Shown here piece by piece: positions 35,826 through 43,854 of a DNA stretch of 64,000 bases (position 1 is the first letter of the stretch; each line of letters begins with the position of its first letter). Below the pieces are notes generated by a model, which had not been told where the DNA came from, did not search any database, and saw only the letters and a list, made by a program, of their open reading frames with translations. The position numbers were made by a program, and so were the translations under genes. Location of the stretch: NCBI GenBank assembly GCA_002359215.1, contig DEMN01000001.1, forward strand, positions 98,913-162,912. The letters are read 5' to 3'. The DNA is from Flavobacteriales bacterium UBA2669 (GTDB lineage Bacteria > Bacteroidota > Bacteroidia > Flavobacteriales_E > Vicingaceae).

Positions 35826-37055
35826 TTAATCAAACCGAATGGCTTTTATAGGCGATATTTTAGATACTACTAATGATGGAACAATTAGCATTAAAATACA
35901 TACGAATAAAGTACCTGCATTAAGTAATAAAATATTGATAAATTCAATTTTTATAGGTACAACTGCTACAAAATAAGATTCTTCAGGAAGTTTTAAAAAG
36001 CCAAATTGAAGTTGTAGCAAACATAAACCAATACCAATAATGTTTCCCAAAAATAGTCCTCTTATAATTAGGTATATAGCATTGTAAATAAAAATTTTTC
36101 TCACATTCCAATTATTCATGCCCATAGCTTTTAGAATTCCTATGGTCCTAACTCTTTCTAAAATAAGAATAAGCAATGCTGACACAATGTTAATAATAGC
36201 AACTACTAACATTAAAATAATAATAATAACCACATTTAAATCTTGTAATTCCAACCAATTAAAAATATCAGGGTTTTGTTGTTGTATAGTTTTAGAATGT
36301 AGGTCATAGCCAATATTTTCATAAATAAATTCATCTAACTTATCTAAATCTTTAAATTTATCTATGGTAATTTCAAATCCGCCTACTTGGTTGTTTGTCC
36401 AGCCGTTTCTTTTCTGAATATGAGCTATATCGGTGAGCACAATAATATTATCAAATTGTTCTAATCCCGATTGGTAAATTCCTGCAACAATAAAATCTTT
36501 TGGACGTAATTGTCCGTTTTCCTGAATAAAGTAGATGAACATTTTATCTCCAACATCTAGTTGCATTTTATTGGCAATGGTTTTAGAGAGCAAAATACTA
36601 TCAGCAATAATAGAGTCATTAATACTAAAAGTTTTGCCTTTCTTTAGTTTGTCATTGAAAAAACTCCAATCGAAATCGCTACCAACACCTTTTACAACAA
36701 CACCATAAATCTCTTCTTTGGTTTTAATAATACCTGCTTTGGTAGCAAAAACCTGTATATGATTAACTCCTTCCACTTCTTCTATTTCAGGATAAAAATC
36801 TTGGTCTTTATCAATAGGACTTGCTTCGTAGGTATTGTGCGAATCGTAACTGGTAATCTGAATATGACTTCCAAAACCGATAATTTTATTGCGAATTTCC
36901 TCCTGAAATCCTCTAACGATGCTCAAAGAAGTAATCATCACTATCATCCCCAACGAAATGGCAATAATGGCTATTTTTATTATTGGTTGTGTAAATTTAT
37001 TGGACTTGCTGTCTCCCTGTATTATTTTCTTAGATATGAAATACTCCAGATTCAT
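35826..37055 (-). CDS. LolC/E-type ABC transporter permease (second copy)
   Basis: The 409-residue protein has the same layout as the 32117 protein: a first transmembrane segment near residues 27-50 (AIIAISLGMIVMITSLSIV), a periplasmic domain, then three transmembrane segments with the FtsX motif ILKAMGMNNWNVRKIFIYN. LolC and LolE are paralogues that form a heterodimer in proteobacteria. These two proteins, about 2.5 kb apart on opposite strands, could be such a pair, or each may form its own transporter. No ATPase gene is adjacent. Confidence 0.83.
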   Translation of the reverse strand: MNLEYFISKKIIQGDSKSNKFTQPIIKIAIIAISLGMIVMITSLSIVRGFQEEIRNKIIGFGSHIQITSYDSHNTYEASPIDKDQDFYPEIEEVEGVNHIQVFATKAGIIKTKEEIYGVVVKGVGSDFDWSFFNDKLKKGKTFSINDSIIADSILLSKTIANKMQLDVGDKMFIYFIQENGQLRPKDFIVAGIYQSGLEQFDNIIVLTDIAHIQKRNGWTNNQVGGFEITIDKFKDLDKLDEFIYENIGYDLHSKTIQQQNPDIFNWLELQDLNVVIIIILMLVVAIINIVSALLILILERVRTIGILKAMGMNNWNVRKIFIYNAIYLIIRGLFLGNIIGIGLCLLQLQFGFLKLPEESYFVAVVPIKIEFINILLLNAGTLFVCILMLIVPSLVVSKISPIKAIRFD

Positions 37056-37206
37056 AATGGTGTTTTAAGTCTTTCTATTTGTAGGGATGAGCAATTTAAT
37101 TAACTTTACATCTTAAAGTAATAAACAAAAATAGTAAAACTTAGTTGATGTCTGTGAAACGAGTTACAGAAGTTGTTTAAAGTCCCCATAATAAATTAAA
37201 ATAATC

Positions 37207-38445
37207 ATGAAACAAACCTTTTACATACTGTTTTTTATCTTTTTTTATTCTAGTTGCGATGCTCAGCAAGATAAAACGATACCTGAAAACATGCAGGCAG
37301 TAACTATACCCAAAGCTATTGTAGAACAACCTGATTTGCCAATTATTACTGGAGCTTCACAAACAGCAAATTACCTTCCTTTATTGCAAAACAAAAAAGT
37401 AGGAATAGTTGCCAATCATACTGCAGTTATTGATAAAATACACTTGGTTGACAGTCTTTTAAGCTTAAAAATAAATGTGGTAAAAGTGTTTAGTCCTGAG
37501 CATGGTTTTAGAGGGAAAGCTGATGCCGGAGAAAAAGTAAATTCAGCAACTGACGAAAAAACAAGACTTCCTATTGTTTCGCTTTACGGAGGTAATAAAA
37601 AGCCTACTAATGAGCAAATGCAAGGCTTGGATGTAATTGTTTTTGATATTCAGGATGTTGGAGTAAGATTTTACACGTATATTTCTACCATGCATTATGT
37701 GATGGAAGCTTGTGCTGAAAATAATATTCCGCTAATTATTTTGGATAGACCGAACCCTAATGGGCATTTTGTTGATGGACCAATTTTAGAAGAAAAATAC
37801 AAATCGTTTATTGGAATGCATCCTGTGCCAATAGTTCATGGAATGACGGTAGGAGAATTTGCTCAAATGATTAATGGTGAAAAATGGTTGAAAAATGGCG
37901 TACAATGTGATTTAACAGTTATAAAGATGAAACAGTACGACCATTTAAGTGCTTACGAATTACCCATAAAACCTTCGCCTAATTTACCTAATATGAGTAG
38001 TGTTTATTTGTATCCTTCTTTGTGTCTGTTTGAAGGTACCCCAATAAGTGTTGGTAGGGGAACAGAATTACCATTTCAGGTATTGGGACATCCAAAAATT
38101 AACTCAGAAAAATACAGTTTTACTCCCAAAAGTATGGAAGGAGCCAAAAAACCAAAGTTAGAAGGGGAATTATGTAAAGGTTATAATCTATCGGAATATG
38201 GAATAACCTGTATGCGAGGGTTAAAAAAACTAAATTTATTTTGGTTGTTGGATATTTACCGAAACTTTCCTGAGAAAGAAGGCTTTTTTACCAGTTCATT
38301 TAATTTGTTAGCAGGAACCAACCAATTACAAGATCAAATTAAAGCAGGTAAAACCGAAAAAGAAATTTATGCTTCTTGGCAAGAAGGTTTGAAACAGTTT
38401 AAAATCACCCGAAAAAAATACTTACTGTATAGAGATTTTGAGTAA
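37207..38445 (+). CDS. NamZ-type exo-beta-N-acetylmuramidase (DUF1343), probable lipoprotein
   Basis: The 412-residue protein begins with a lipoprotein-type signal, YSSC with the cysteine at residue 17. The DUF1343/NamZ core starts near residue 60. It contains SPEHGFRGKADAGEKV, the glutamate-histidine pair usual at the active site, together with VFDIQDVGVRFYTYIST and LDRPNPNGHFVDGP. NamZ of Bacillus removes terminal MurNAc from peptidoglycan fragments. A role in cell-wall recycling on the periplasmic side is therefore likely. No other recycling gene is adjacent. Confidence 0.88.
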   Translation: MKQTFYILFFIFFYSSCDAQQDKTIPENMQAVTIPKAIVEQPDLPIITGASQTANYLPLLQNKKVGIVANHTAVIDKIHLVDSLLSLKINVVKVFSPEHGFRGKADAGEKVNSATDEKTRLPIVSLYGGNKKPTNEQMQGLDVIVFDIQDVGVRFYTYISTMHYVMEACAENNIPLIILDRPNPNGHFVDGPILEEKYKSFIGMHPVPIVHGMTVGEFAQMINGEKWLKNGVQCDLTVIKMKQYDHLSAYELPIKPSPNLPNMSSVYLYPSLCLFEGTPISVGRGTELPFQVLGHPKINSEKYSFTPKSMEGAKKPKLEGELCKGYNLSEYGITCMRGLKKLNLFWLLDIYRNFPEKEGFFTSSFNLLAGTNQLQDQIKAGKTEKEIYASWQEGLKQFKITRKKYLLYRDFE

Positions 38446-38526
38446 AAAAACTGAAAATTGCTTTTATTTACAATTTCATAACACACTGTTAATTCTTACA
38501 TTACATTAAAAAAGACAGTCTGTTAG

Positions 38527-38534
38527 TAATTTTG
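38527..38534 (+). promoter_or_regulatory. -7 promoter box of the second SiaC-like gene
   Basis: TAATTTTG matches TAnnTTTG and ends 12 bases before the ATG at 38547. No clear -33 element. Confidence 0.5.
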
Positions 38535-38546
38535 AAATAAAAAACA

Positions 38547-38936
38547 ATGGACAAATTTGAAATTAAAGAGGATACCAATACTCCCTTAGTTTTAATCAAT
38601 TTCAAAACGGGAAACATCAAGTTAATAGGTTCTTCTACTCATTCAAAACCGGAAGAATTTTATCCTACAATTTTAAAAATGCTTAAAAAGTATTTTGAAG
38701 ATCCCGCAAAAAGCACCAAAGTTTTAATCGACTTAGATTATTACAATGATACTTCTTTCAACTATATTTTTCAATTAGTAGAGTTAATTGTTGGCTTAGA
38801 AAAATTTAATAGAACACAACTTAATTTAGAATGGTATTGCCATCCCGAAGATAGAGGAATATTGGATGATATTAAGATGATTAGTTATCAGCTTCAATAT
38901 CCTATAAAAGTGTTAACCTACGAGTTGGTTGGATAA
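38547..38936 (+). CDS. SiaC-like protein (DUF1987), diverged paralogue
   Basis: The 129-residue protein has the same layout as the 10462 protein: TPLVLINFKTGNIKLIGSS matches the start, PEEFYPTILKMLKKYF the helix, and NLEWYCHPEDRGILDDI the end. The phosphorylation motif is changed. Where the first copy has YLNTSS, this one has YYNDTS (residues 65-70). In the better alignment Asp68 replaces the threonine that is phosphorylated in Pseudomonas SiaC. A one-residue shift would keep Thr69 in place, so this needs an alignment. The gene is monocistronic with its own promoter box and no SiaA/SiaB/SiaD partner nearby. Confidence 0.78.
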   Translation: MDKFEIKEDTNTPLVLINFKTGNIKLIGSSTHSKPEEFYPTILKMLKKYFEDPAKSTKVLIDLDYYNDTSFNYIFQLVELIVGLEKFNRTQLNLEWYCHPEDRGILDDIKMISYQLQYPIKVLTYELVG

Positions 38937-38948
38937 GTGCCACCTTAA

Positions 38949-38965
38949 CCCTCCCAAAGGGAGGG
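38949..38965. repeat. GC-rich intergenic hairpin
   Basis: CCCTCCC-AAA-GGGAGGG is a perfect 7-bp hairpin just after the SiaC-like stop codon. It resembles the CCCCC-TTC-GGGGG element at 17379-17391. It could act as a bidirectional 3'-end hairpin between convergent genes, or be a dispersed repeat. Confidence 0.5.
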
Positions 38966-38992
38966 AGAATTGTAGAATTAATAGCCTAGTTA

Positions 38993-40042
38993 TCAAAAAT
39001 TCCAGTTGTAAGTATTGATTTCCAATAAGCAGTTAGAAAGTAAATCGATACTTCTTTGAATATCGTCTTTGTTTGCCATTTCAATTACTTGGTGTATATG
39101 TCTGGTTGGAATAGAAATAGCTCCAGAAATAGCACCCCCAGCACTCATTCTTTGTATTCCGGCTGTATCTGTTCCTCCTGCAGTTAAAATTTCTTTCTGA
39201 TAGGTAATTTTATGTTTTTTAGCAACGCCTTCCATAAATTTCACCATTCTATAATCACAAATGGTAGAGCTATCCATTACTTTTATGGCTGTTCCGTCAC
39301 CTAGTTTAGTAATCATCTCTTCAGCTTTAGCTCCCGGCACATCGTAAGCAATGGTAGTATCTAAACCAAAACCAAAATCTGGCTGTATTTTTAATGAAGC
39401 TACACTTGCTCCTCTAATGCCAACCTCTTCCTGAACAGTGAAAACGCCATAAACATCATAAGGAACTTTTTTGTTTTTTAAGTCTCTTAGTGATTCAATA
39501 AGAATAAAAACTGCTAATCGGTTATCTAAAGATTTACAGTTAACACAGTTTCCCATTTCTATAAGGTTTCTGTCTCTAGTAATTGGATCGCCAAGGCTTA
39601 CAATTTTTTCTACTTCTTTTTTATTCATTCCTAAATCAATAAAAAAGTCGGTAGTTTTTAGTTGTTTGGTTTTTTCTTCAGCCGTCATAACATGAATAGG
39701 CTTAGATCCCATTACACCAATAACATCTTTTTTTCCGTGAATGATAACCCTTTGTGCAGTTAATGTTTTTGGATCGAATCCTCCTAAGGTATGAAAACGA
39801 ACAAATCCGTTATCATCAATATGGGTAACAATAAAACCGATTTCGTCCATGTGGGCGCCAATCATTACTTTTTTGGATTCTTTTCCTTTTTTAATAGCAT
39901 AAACGTTTCCCATATTATCTACAGAAACTTCATCAACTAAAGGAGTTACCTCTCTAATTACAATTTCTCTAATACGTTGTTCATGTCCGGGAGCTCCGGC
40001 AGCTTCGGCAATTTCTTTAAGTAAGGTTATGTTTAATGACAT
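38993..40042 (-). CDS. M42 family metallopeptidase
   Basis: The 349-residue protein is a dinuclear-metal aminopeptidase of the M42 (glutamyl aminopeptidase/FrvX/TET) family, cytoplasmic. Visible ligand and catalytic motifs are AHMDEIGF (His64, Asp66), SLDNR (Asp173), VQEEVGIRGA (Glu205, Glu206), GLDTT (Asp228) and RHIHQ near residue 315. All are in family order and length is normal. It follows pyruvate kinase by 26 bases on the same strand and is probably co-transcribed with it. It likely trims peptides released by proteases. Confidence 0.92.
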   Translation of the reverse strand: MSLNITLLKEIAEAAGAPGHEQRIREIVIREVTPLVDEVSVDNMGNVYAIKKGKESKKVMIGAHMDEIGFIVTHIDDNGFVRFHTLGGFDPKTLTAQRVIIHGKKDVIGVMGSKPIHVMTAEEKTKQLKTTDFFIDLGMNKKEVEKIVSLGDPITRDRNLIEMGNCVNCKSLDNRLAVFILIESLRDLKNKKVPYDVYGVFTVQEEVGIRGASVASLKIQPDFGFGLDTTIAYDVPGAKAEEMITKLGDGTAIKVMDSSTICDYRMVKFMEGVAKKHKITYQKEILTAGGTDTAGIQRMSAGGAISGAISIPTRHIHQVIEMANKDDIQRSIDLLSNCLLEINTYNWNF

Positions 40043-40068
40043 AGTATTATTTTTAATGTTTTTATTTT

Positions 40069-41496
40069 TTAATCAACAATGCTTAATTTCATCATGTTTG
40101 TTTGTCCTTTCTCACTAATCGGCATACTCGCTAAGTTGATAACTAAGTCTTTAGATTTAATTCTTTTTTCTTTCTTTAAGATGTATTTGATATCAGCAAT
40201 AGTATGGTCGGTGCTTACAAACTTATCATAGTAAAAAACTTTTACTCCCCAAACTAAGCTCAACATGTTTAGGATGTCTTTATTTCCTGTAAACACAAAA
40301 ATACCAGCTCTTGGTCTAAAACTCGATACTTTAAAGCCTGTATATCCGGAAAAAGTCATGGTGACAATTGCAGCAGCATTTGTTCTATGGGCTAATCTGC
40401 AAGAATTAAAACAGATAGAATCTGTAATGTATCTTTCTTCGTTATTTTCGTCTGGTGGATATTCGTAATGATAAAGAGAATCGCTAGTTTCTACATTTTC
40501 GATAATGCTTGCCATTGCTTTTATTACTGCTACAGGATGCTTTCCAACTGAAGTTTCTGCACTAAGCATTACTGCATCGGCACCATCTAATACCGCATTT
40601 GCGACATCATTTACTTCAGCTCTAGTAGGCGTAATGTTTTCAATCATGCTTTCCATCATTTGGGTAGCAATAATTACAGGTTTAGCAGCTTGCATACATT
40701 TTTTCACTATCATTTTTTGGGTAAGCGGTACTTTATGGAAAGGAATTTCTACACCTAAATCACCACGAGCAACCATTATAGCATCCGTTTCTTTAATAAT
40801 GTCATCAATTTCGGCTACTGCTTCAGGTTTTTCAATTTTAGCAACAATTTTAGCATTGCTTTTTGCTTTAGCAATAAGGTGTCTTAACTCAATAATATCT
40901 CTGGCATTTCTTACAAAGGATAATCCTATCCATGAGATATTCATTTTTAGGGCAAATTTTAAATCTTCTAAATCTTTTGCTGTTAAACTTGGTAAAGAAA
41001 CTTTGGTATTAGGTAGATTAACGCCTTTGTTGGAGGATAATTTTCCGCCATGGATTACTTTGGTAATTACTTCGTCTTTTCTGTTAGTGGAAACTACTTC
41101 TAACGCCAATTTTCCATCATCTAACAGTATTCTTTCTTTTGGTTTTACATCTTTAGGGAAGTTCTGATAGCTGATGTATGCTTTTTCGGCATTTCCTTCA
41201 CATTTAGTTGTGGTAAGGATGAATTTACTGCCATTTTTAAGCATTATACCATTATTTTCAATTTTCCCTACTCTAATTTTTGGACCTTGTAAATCGGCTA
41301 AAATAGCTGTGTGTGTACCTAGTTCGGTGTTTATTTCTCTAATGTTATGGATTACTTGTTCGTGATCTTCATAATTTCCGTGAGAAAAATTTACCCTGCA
41401 AACGTTAACTCCTGCTTTAATAATTTTTTTAAGCATTGCTTTTGAGGAGGTAGCAGGACCAATGGTTGCAACAATTTTTGTTTTTCTGTAGTTCAT
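40069..41496 (-). CDS. pyk: Pyruvate kinase
   Basis: The 475-residue glycolytic enzyme makes pyruvate and ATP from phosphoenolpyruvate and ADP. It starts with TKIVATIGPATSS, carries the metal-binding MVARGDLGVEIP and the ATQMMESMI motif, and ends with the regulatory C-domain. Its ATG overlaps the stop codon of the IPExxxVDY gene by one base (TAATG), an arrangement typical of Bacteroidota. It forms an operon with that gene and the M42 peptidase. Confidence 0.96.
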   Translation of the reverse strand: MNYRKTKIVATIGPATSSKAMLKKIIKAGVNVCRVNFSHGNYEDHEQVIHNIREINTELGTHTAILADLQGPKIRVGKIENNGIMLKNGSKFILTTTKCEGNAEKAYISYQNFPKDVKPKERILLDDGKLALEVVSTNRKDEVITKVIHGGKLSSNKGVNLPNTKVSLPSLTAKDLEDLKFALKMNISWIGLSFVRNARDIIELRHLIAKAKSNAKIVAKIEKPEAVAEIDDIIKETDAIMVARGDLGVEIPFHKVPLTQKMIVKKCMQAAKPVIIATQMMESMIENITPTRAEVNDVANAVLDGADAVMLSAETSVGKHPVAVIKAMASIIENVETSDSLYHYEYPPDENNEERYITDSICFNSCRLAHRTNAAAIVTMTFSGYTGFKVSSFRPRAGIFVFTGNKDILNMLSLVWGVKVFYYDKFVSTDHTIADIKYILKKEKRIKSKDLVINLASMPISEKGQTNMMKLSIVD

Positions 41497-41909
41497 TAAA
41501 ATAATAAATTTTGTTTCGATTTAAGTTGTTTTACATCAATTCTATGAGCGATAATAACAACATCTATTTCTTTAACTTTTTTGACCAAATTTTCAACAAG
41601 TTTCTCAGAAACACTTCCTTTTAAGACTAGAAAATAATCAATGCTTTGTATTTCGCTAACTAAGTAACCCTCACTACTTTTATTGGCTATCACAAAATAT
41701 TCTATATTGTTGTCTTCGTCAATATATTCAAAAAAAGGAAAATTAATGATTTCGTTTTTTTTTTGTATTTCGTAATCTTCAATTCTTTTAAAGTTTGTTT
41801 TTAGGGCATCATTTAACGACCAACAAATTCTATAATCTTTTGAATGACAACTAATTCCAATCAATTCGAAATCATACTCATTTTCAAGGCTAAACGTTAG
41901 TTTTGACAT
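41496..41909 (-). CDS. IPExxxVDY family protein
   Basis: The 137-residue protein belongs to a Bacteroidota family named for a motif that appears here in variant form as VSEIQSIDYFLVLKG (about residues 85-100). There is no signal peptide or membrane segment. Its function is not established. It is translationally coupled to pyruvate kinase by a one-base stop/start overlap, and the association with pyk is common in the phylum. A regulatory or accessory role for the downstream enzyme is possible but unproven. Confidence 0.8.
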   Translation of the reverse strand: MSKLTFSLENEYDFELIGISCHSKDYRICWSLNDALKTNFKRIEDYEIQKKNEIINFPFFEYIDEDNNIEYFVIANKSSEGYLVSEIQSIDYFLVLKGSVSEKLVENLVKKVKEIDVVIIAHRIDVKQLKSKQNLLF

Positions 41910-42083
41910 TACTTTTTTTCTCTAACTTTGGATGTAAAGGTAGCAAATTTATGAGTTAATTCAGTATTTTTATTGATTTTAACCCTATTATTTGAATACA
42001 AAATTTACGTTGAAAGGTAAGTTTTAAGGAAGTTTATTTTTTGAAAAAATAGAAGATAAAAAGTGGGTTTATTTTTTTTTGAA

Positions 42084-42515
42084 TTAATTTTTTAGGTAAG
42101 CAATACATTTAAGCTCAATTGCAATAGGAGAGGGAAGAGAACCTACTTCAACAGTAGTTCTACATGGTTGATTTTCTTTAAAATATTCAGCATAAATTTT
42201 GTTGTAGGTTTTGAAGTCTCTCTTCATGTCGGTAAGAAAAACAGTAACATCAACTAAATCGTCCCATTTAGCACCGGACTCTTCTAAAATTAGTTTTACA
42301 TTATCGAAAACTGATCGACACTGAGCCTCAAAATCGAAAATTTCATAATTTCCATTTTTATCGAATTTTAATCCCGGAATATTAGCTTCTTCACTACCCG
42401 AACCGGCAGCTCTAGGACCAACACCCGATAAAAAAAGTAAATTACCTGCTTTTTTTGCATGAGGATAAAGCCCCATTGGTTTTGGGGCTTTATCTGTATT
42501 TATGCTGTTATTCAT
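42084..42515 (-). CDS. RidA/YjgF family protein
   Basis: The 143-residue protein has the RidA core with the key arginine Arg119 in PCRTTVEVG and Glu134 in IAIELKCIAY, the pair used by active enamine/imine deaminases. It starts with an extra N-terminal segment (PKPMGLYPHAKKAGNLLFLSG), in the manner of the subgroup that includes 2-aminomuconate deaminases. No kynurenine or aminomuconate genes are nearby, so the substrate is left open. It lies 18 bases after the small coiled-coil gene. Confidence 0.88.
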   Translation of the reverse strand: MNNSINTDKAPKPMGLYPHAKKAGNLLFLSGVGPRAAGSGSEEANIPGLKFDKNGNYEIFDFEAQCRSVFDNVKLILEESGAKWDDLVDVTVFLTDMKRDFKTYNKIYAEYFKENQPCRTTVEVGSLPSPIAIELKCIAYLKN

Positions 42516-42533
42516 TTTATTTATGCTGTTTTT

Positions 42534-42917
42534 TTACTCGTTACTATCTATGGTTTTTTGTAATTCTTTCAATTTAATATTCTCTTTCTTTAGCTTTTCA
42601 GTCATTTCATTGATTTTGTTTTTGCTATTTTTTATAGCTTCATCAATTTTGCTGTCACTATTGGCAGGGTCATTTTTTTGAGCTTGAATTTCTGCAAGAT
42701 TTTTTTCTTCTTTTTGAATTTCTTCTACCAAAGTAGTTATATTTTTTTCTACTACCTCTTTATCTTTTTTAGCTTGAATTTTTGGATTTGTAGAACGGTC
42801 TTGACTAACTTCTTTAGATACTGTTTTTACCTCGTTTTTAGTGGTTTTATTTTGTGCATTAAGATTAGTTGTTAGTGAAAAAAATAATGCAGTTGCAATT
42901 ACAATAGTTGTTTTCAT
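42534..42917 (-). CDS. Small secreted coiled-coil protein
   Basis: The 127-residue protein has a signal peptide ending LNAQ near residue 22. The mature part is highly charged, rich in K, E, N and Q, with heptad-like spacing in the second half (about 65-125), so a periplasmic coiled coil is likely. I recognise no family. It sits between an unknown lipoprotein (12 bases upstream) and a RidA gene (18 bases downstream) on the same strand. Confidence 0.65.
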   Translation of the reverse strand: MKTTIVIATALFFSLTTNLNAQNKTTKNEVKTVSKEVSQDRSTNPKIQAKKDKEVVEKNITTLVEEIQKEEKNLAEIQAQKNDPANSDSKIDEAIKNSKNKINEMTEKLKKENIKLKELQKTIDSNE

Positions 42918-42929
42918 GATGTTGTGGAT

Positions 42930-43727
42930 TTAGTTTATAATTTGATTTCTAATTTTGGTTACTTTATTAGCAATATTAATAAAGTCTTCTTGATTTTTAA
43001 TTATAAAAATTTCATCTAATTGCTTTAATTGATTGTTTAGGTTGGCAATATTATCACTTTTAAAACTTTCTAATAAGTTAATTAACTCAATTAAAGATTG
43101 TTTTTGGGCATTAATTTTTTGTTTAACTAGACTATTGTCAAAGTCTTTTGCAGATTGACGAGTTCCTAAATACAATCCTTCTATCCAACCCCCTGTTAAT
43201 ACCAAAGCAGCCAATTCTTCTTGTTGAGTTAATTTGAGGTAAGTATCTGCTTTTCTGTAACTTTGTTCTGCAATAGATAGTACAGAATCTTTCTTTTCAA
43301 TATTGTTTTCAATTCTTTCAATAGAGGCAACATCAAAAACATTGGTTAAGCCTAATTCTTCAGCTAATTTCTTAGAACAATTAATATAAAGCATGCAGGC
43401 TTGTGTTTGGTCAAAAATGGTTGCGTAACTTAAATCAACGCCATAAACACCAAAGTTCAATGCCTTTTGAGTGTTAGTAATGTAGTTGTTTACATTTTCT
43501 ACTGCATTAAGATAATTCTTATCATAAATAATACCTTCTGTTTTAAAGATTTCAGCAGCTTCTAAAGGTAGGGGAACAGTAGATAATACTTTATTAGATG
43601 CTTCAACTCTTTTTTCGGTTCTAATTTCTATAGCTTCTTTATTTTCTATGATGTTTGTTTCTTCATTTGTACATGAAGTTAAGATAGTAAAAAATAAAAT
43701 GGGTAGAAGTAGAAAATAGTAAAGCAT
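42930..43727 (-). CDS. Hypothetical helical lipoprotein
   Basis: The 265-residue protein has a lipoprotein signal with lipobox LTSC (cysteine at residue 19). The mature part is almost entirely helical. It contains PLPLEAAEIFKTEGIIYD and GVYGVDLSYATIFDQTQ and, later, LVLTGGWIEGLYLG, which recur in Bacteroidota lipoproteins of unknown function. It is first in a three-gene run with a coiled-coil protein and RidA and has a well-formed promoter upstream. Confidence 0.7.
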   Translation of the reverse strand: MLYYFLLLPILFFTILTSCTNEETNIIENKEAIEIRTEKRVEASNKVLSTVPLPLEAAEIFKTEGIIYDKNYLNAVENVNNYITNTQKALNFGVYGVDLSYATIFDQTQACMLYINCSKKLAEELGLTNVFDVASIERIENNIEKKDSVLSIAEQSYRKADTYLKLTQQEELAALVLTGGWIEGLYLGTRQSAKDFDNSLVKQKINAQKQSLIELINLLESFKSDNIANLNNQLKQLDEIFIIKNQEDFINIANKVTKIRNQIIN

Positions 43728-43753
43728 AGTTTTAGTAGAATTTTAAACCATAA

Positions 43754-43784
43754 CAAAGATAAAAAATTAAATGACGTACACAAA
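43754..43784 (-). promoter_or_regulatory. Bacteroidota-type promoter of the 43727 lipoprotein operon
   Basis: On the minus strand TTTG (43781-43784), a 19-base spacer and TATCTTTG (43754-43761) match the consensus fully. The box ends 26 bases before the start codon. This is one of the two best promoters in the window. Confidence 0.75.
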
Positions 43785-43805
43785 TTTTGTTTTAAGGATA
43801 TAAAC

Positions 43806-43836
43806 AACAAAGCCCATTAAACCAATGGGCTTTGTT
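43806..43836 (-). terminator. Terminator-like hairpin after katG
   Basis: AACAAAGCCCATT (43806-43818) pairs perfectly with AATGGGCTTTGTT (43824-43836) around a 5-base loop. It lies 18 bases past the katG stop on the minus strand; the T-run is weak (GTTTATA). Confidence 0.7.
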
Positions 43837-43854
43837 CTGTGTTATTAAGTTAAT

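Noticed and set aside
40505..41167. 220-residue open frame on the plus strand over pyruvate kinase
   Set aside because: It is antisense to a clear pyk gene, has no family match, and its composition follows from the codon structure of the real gene.
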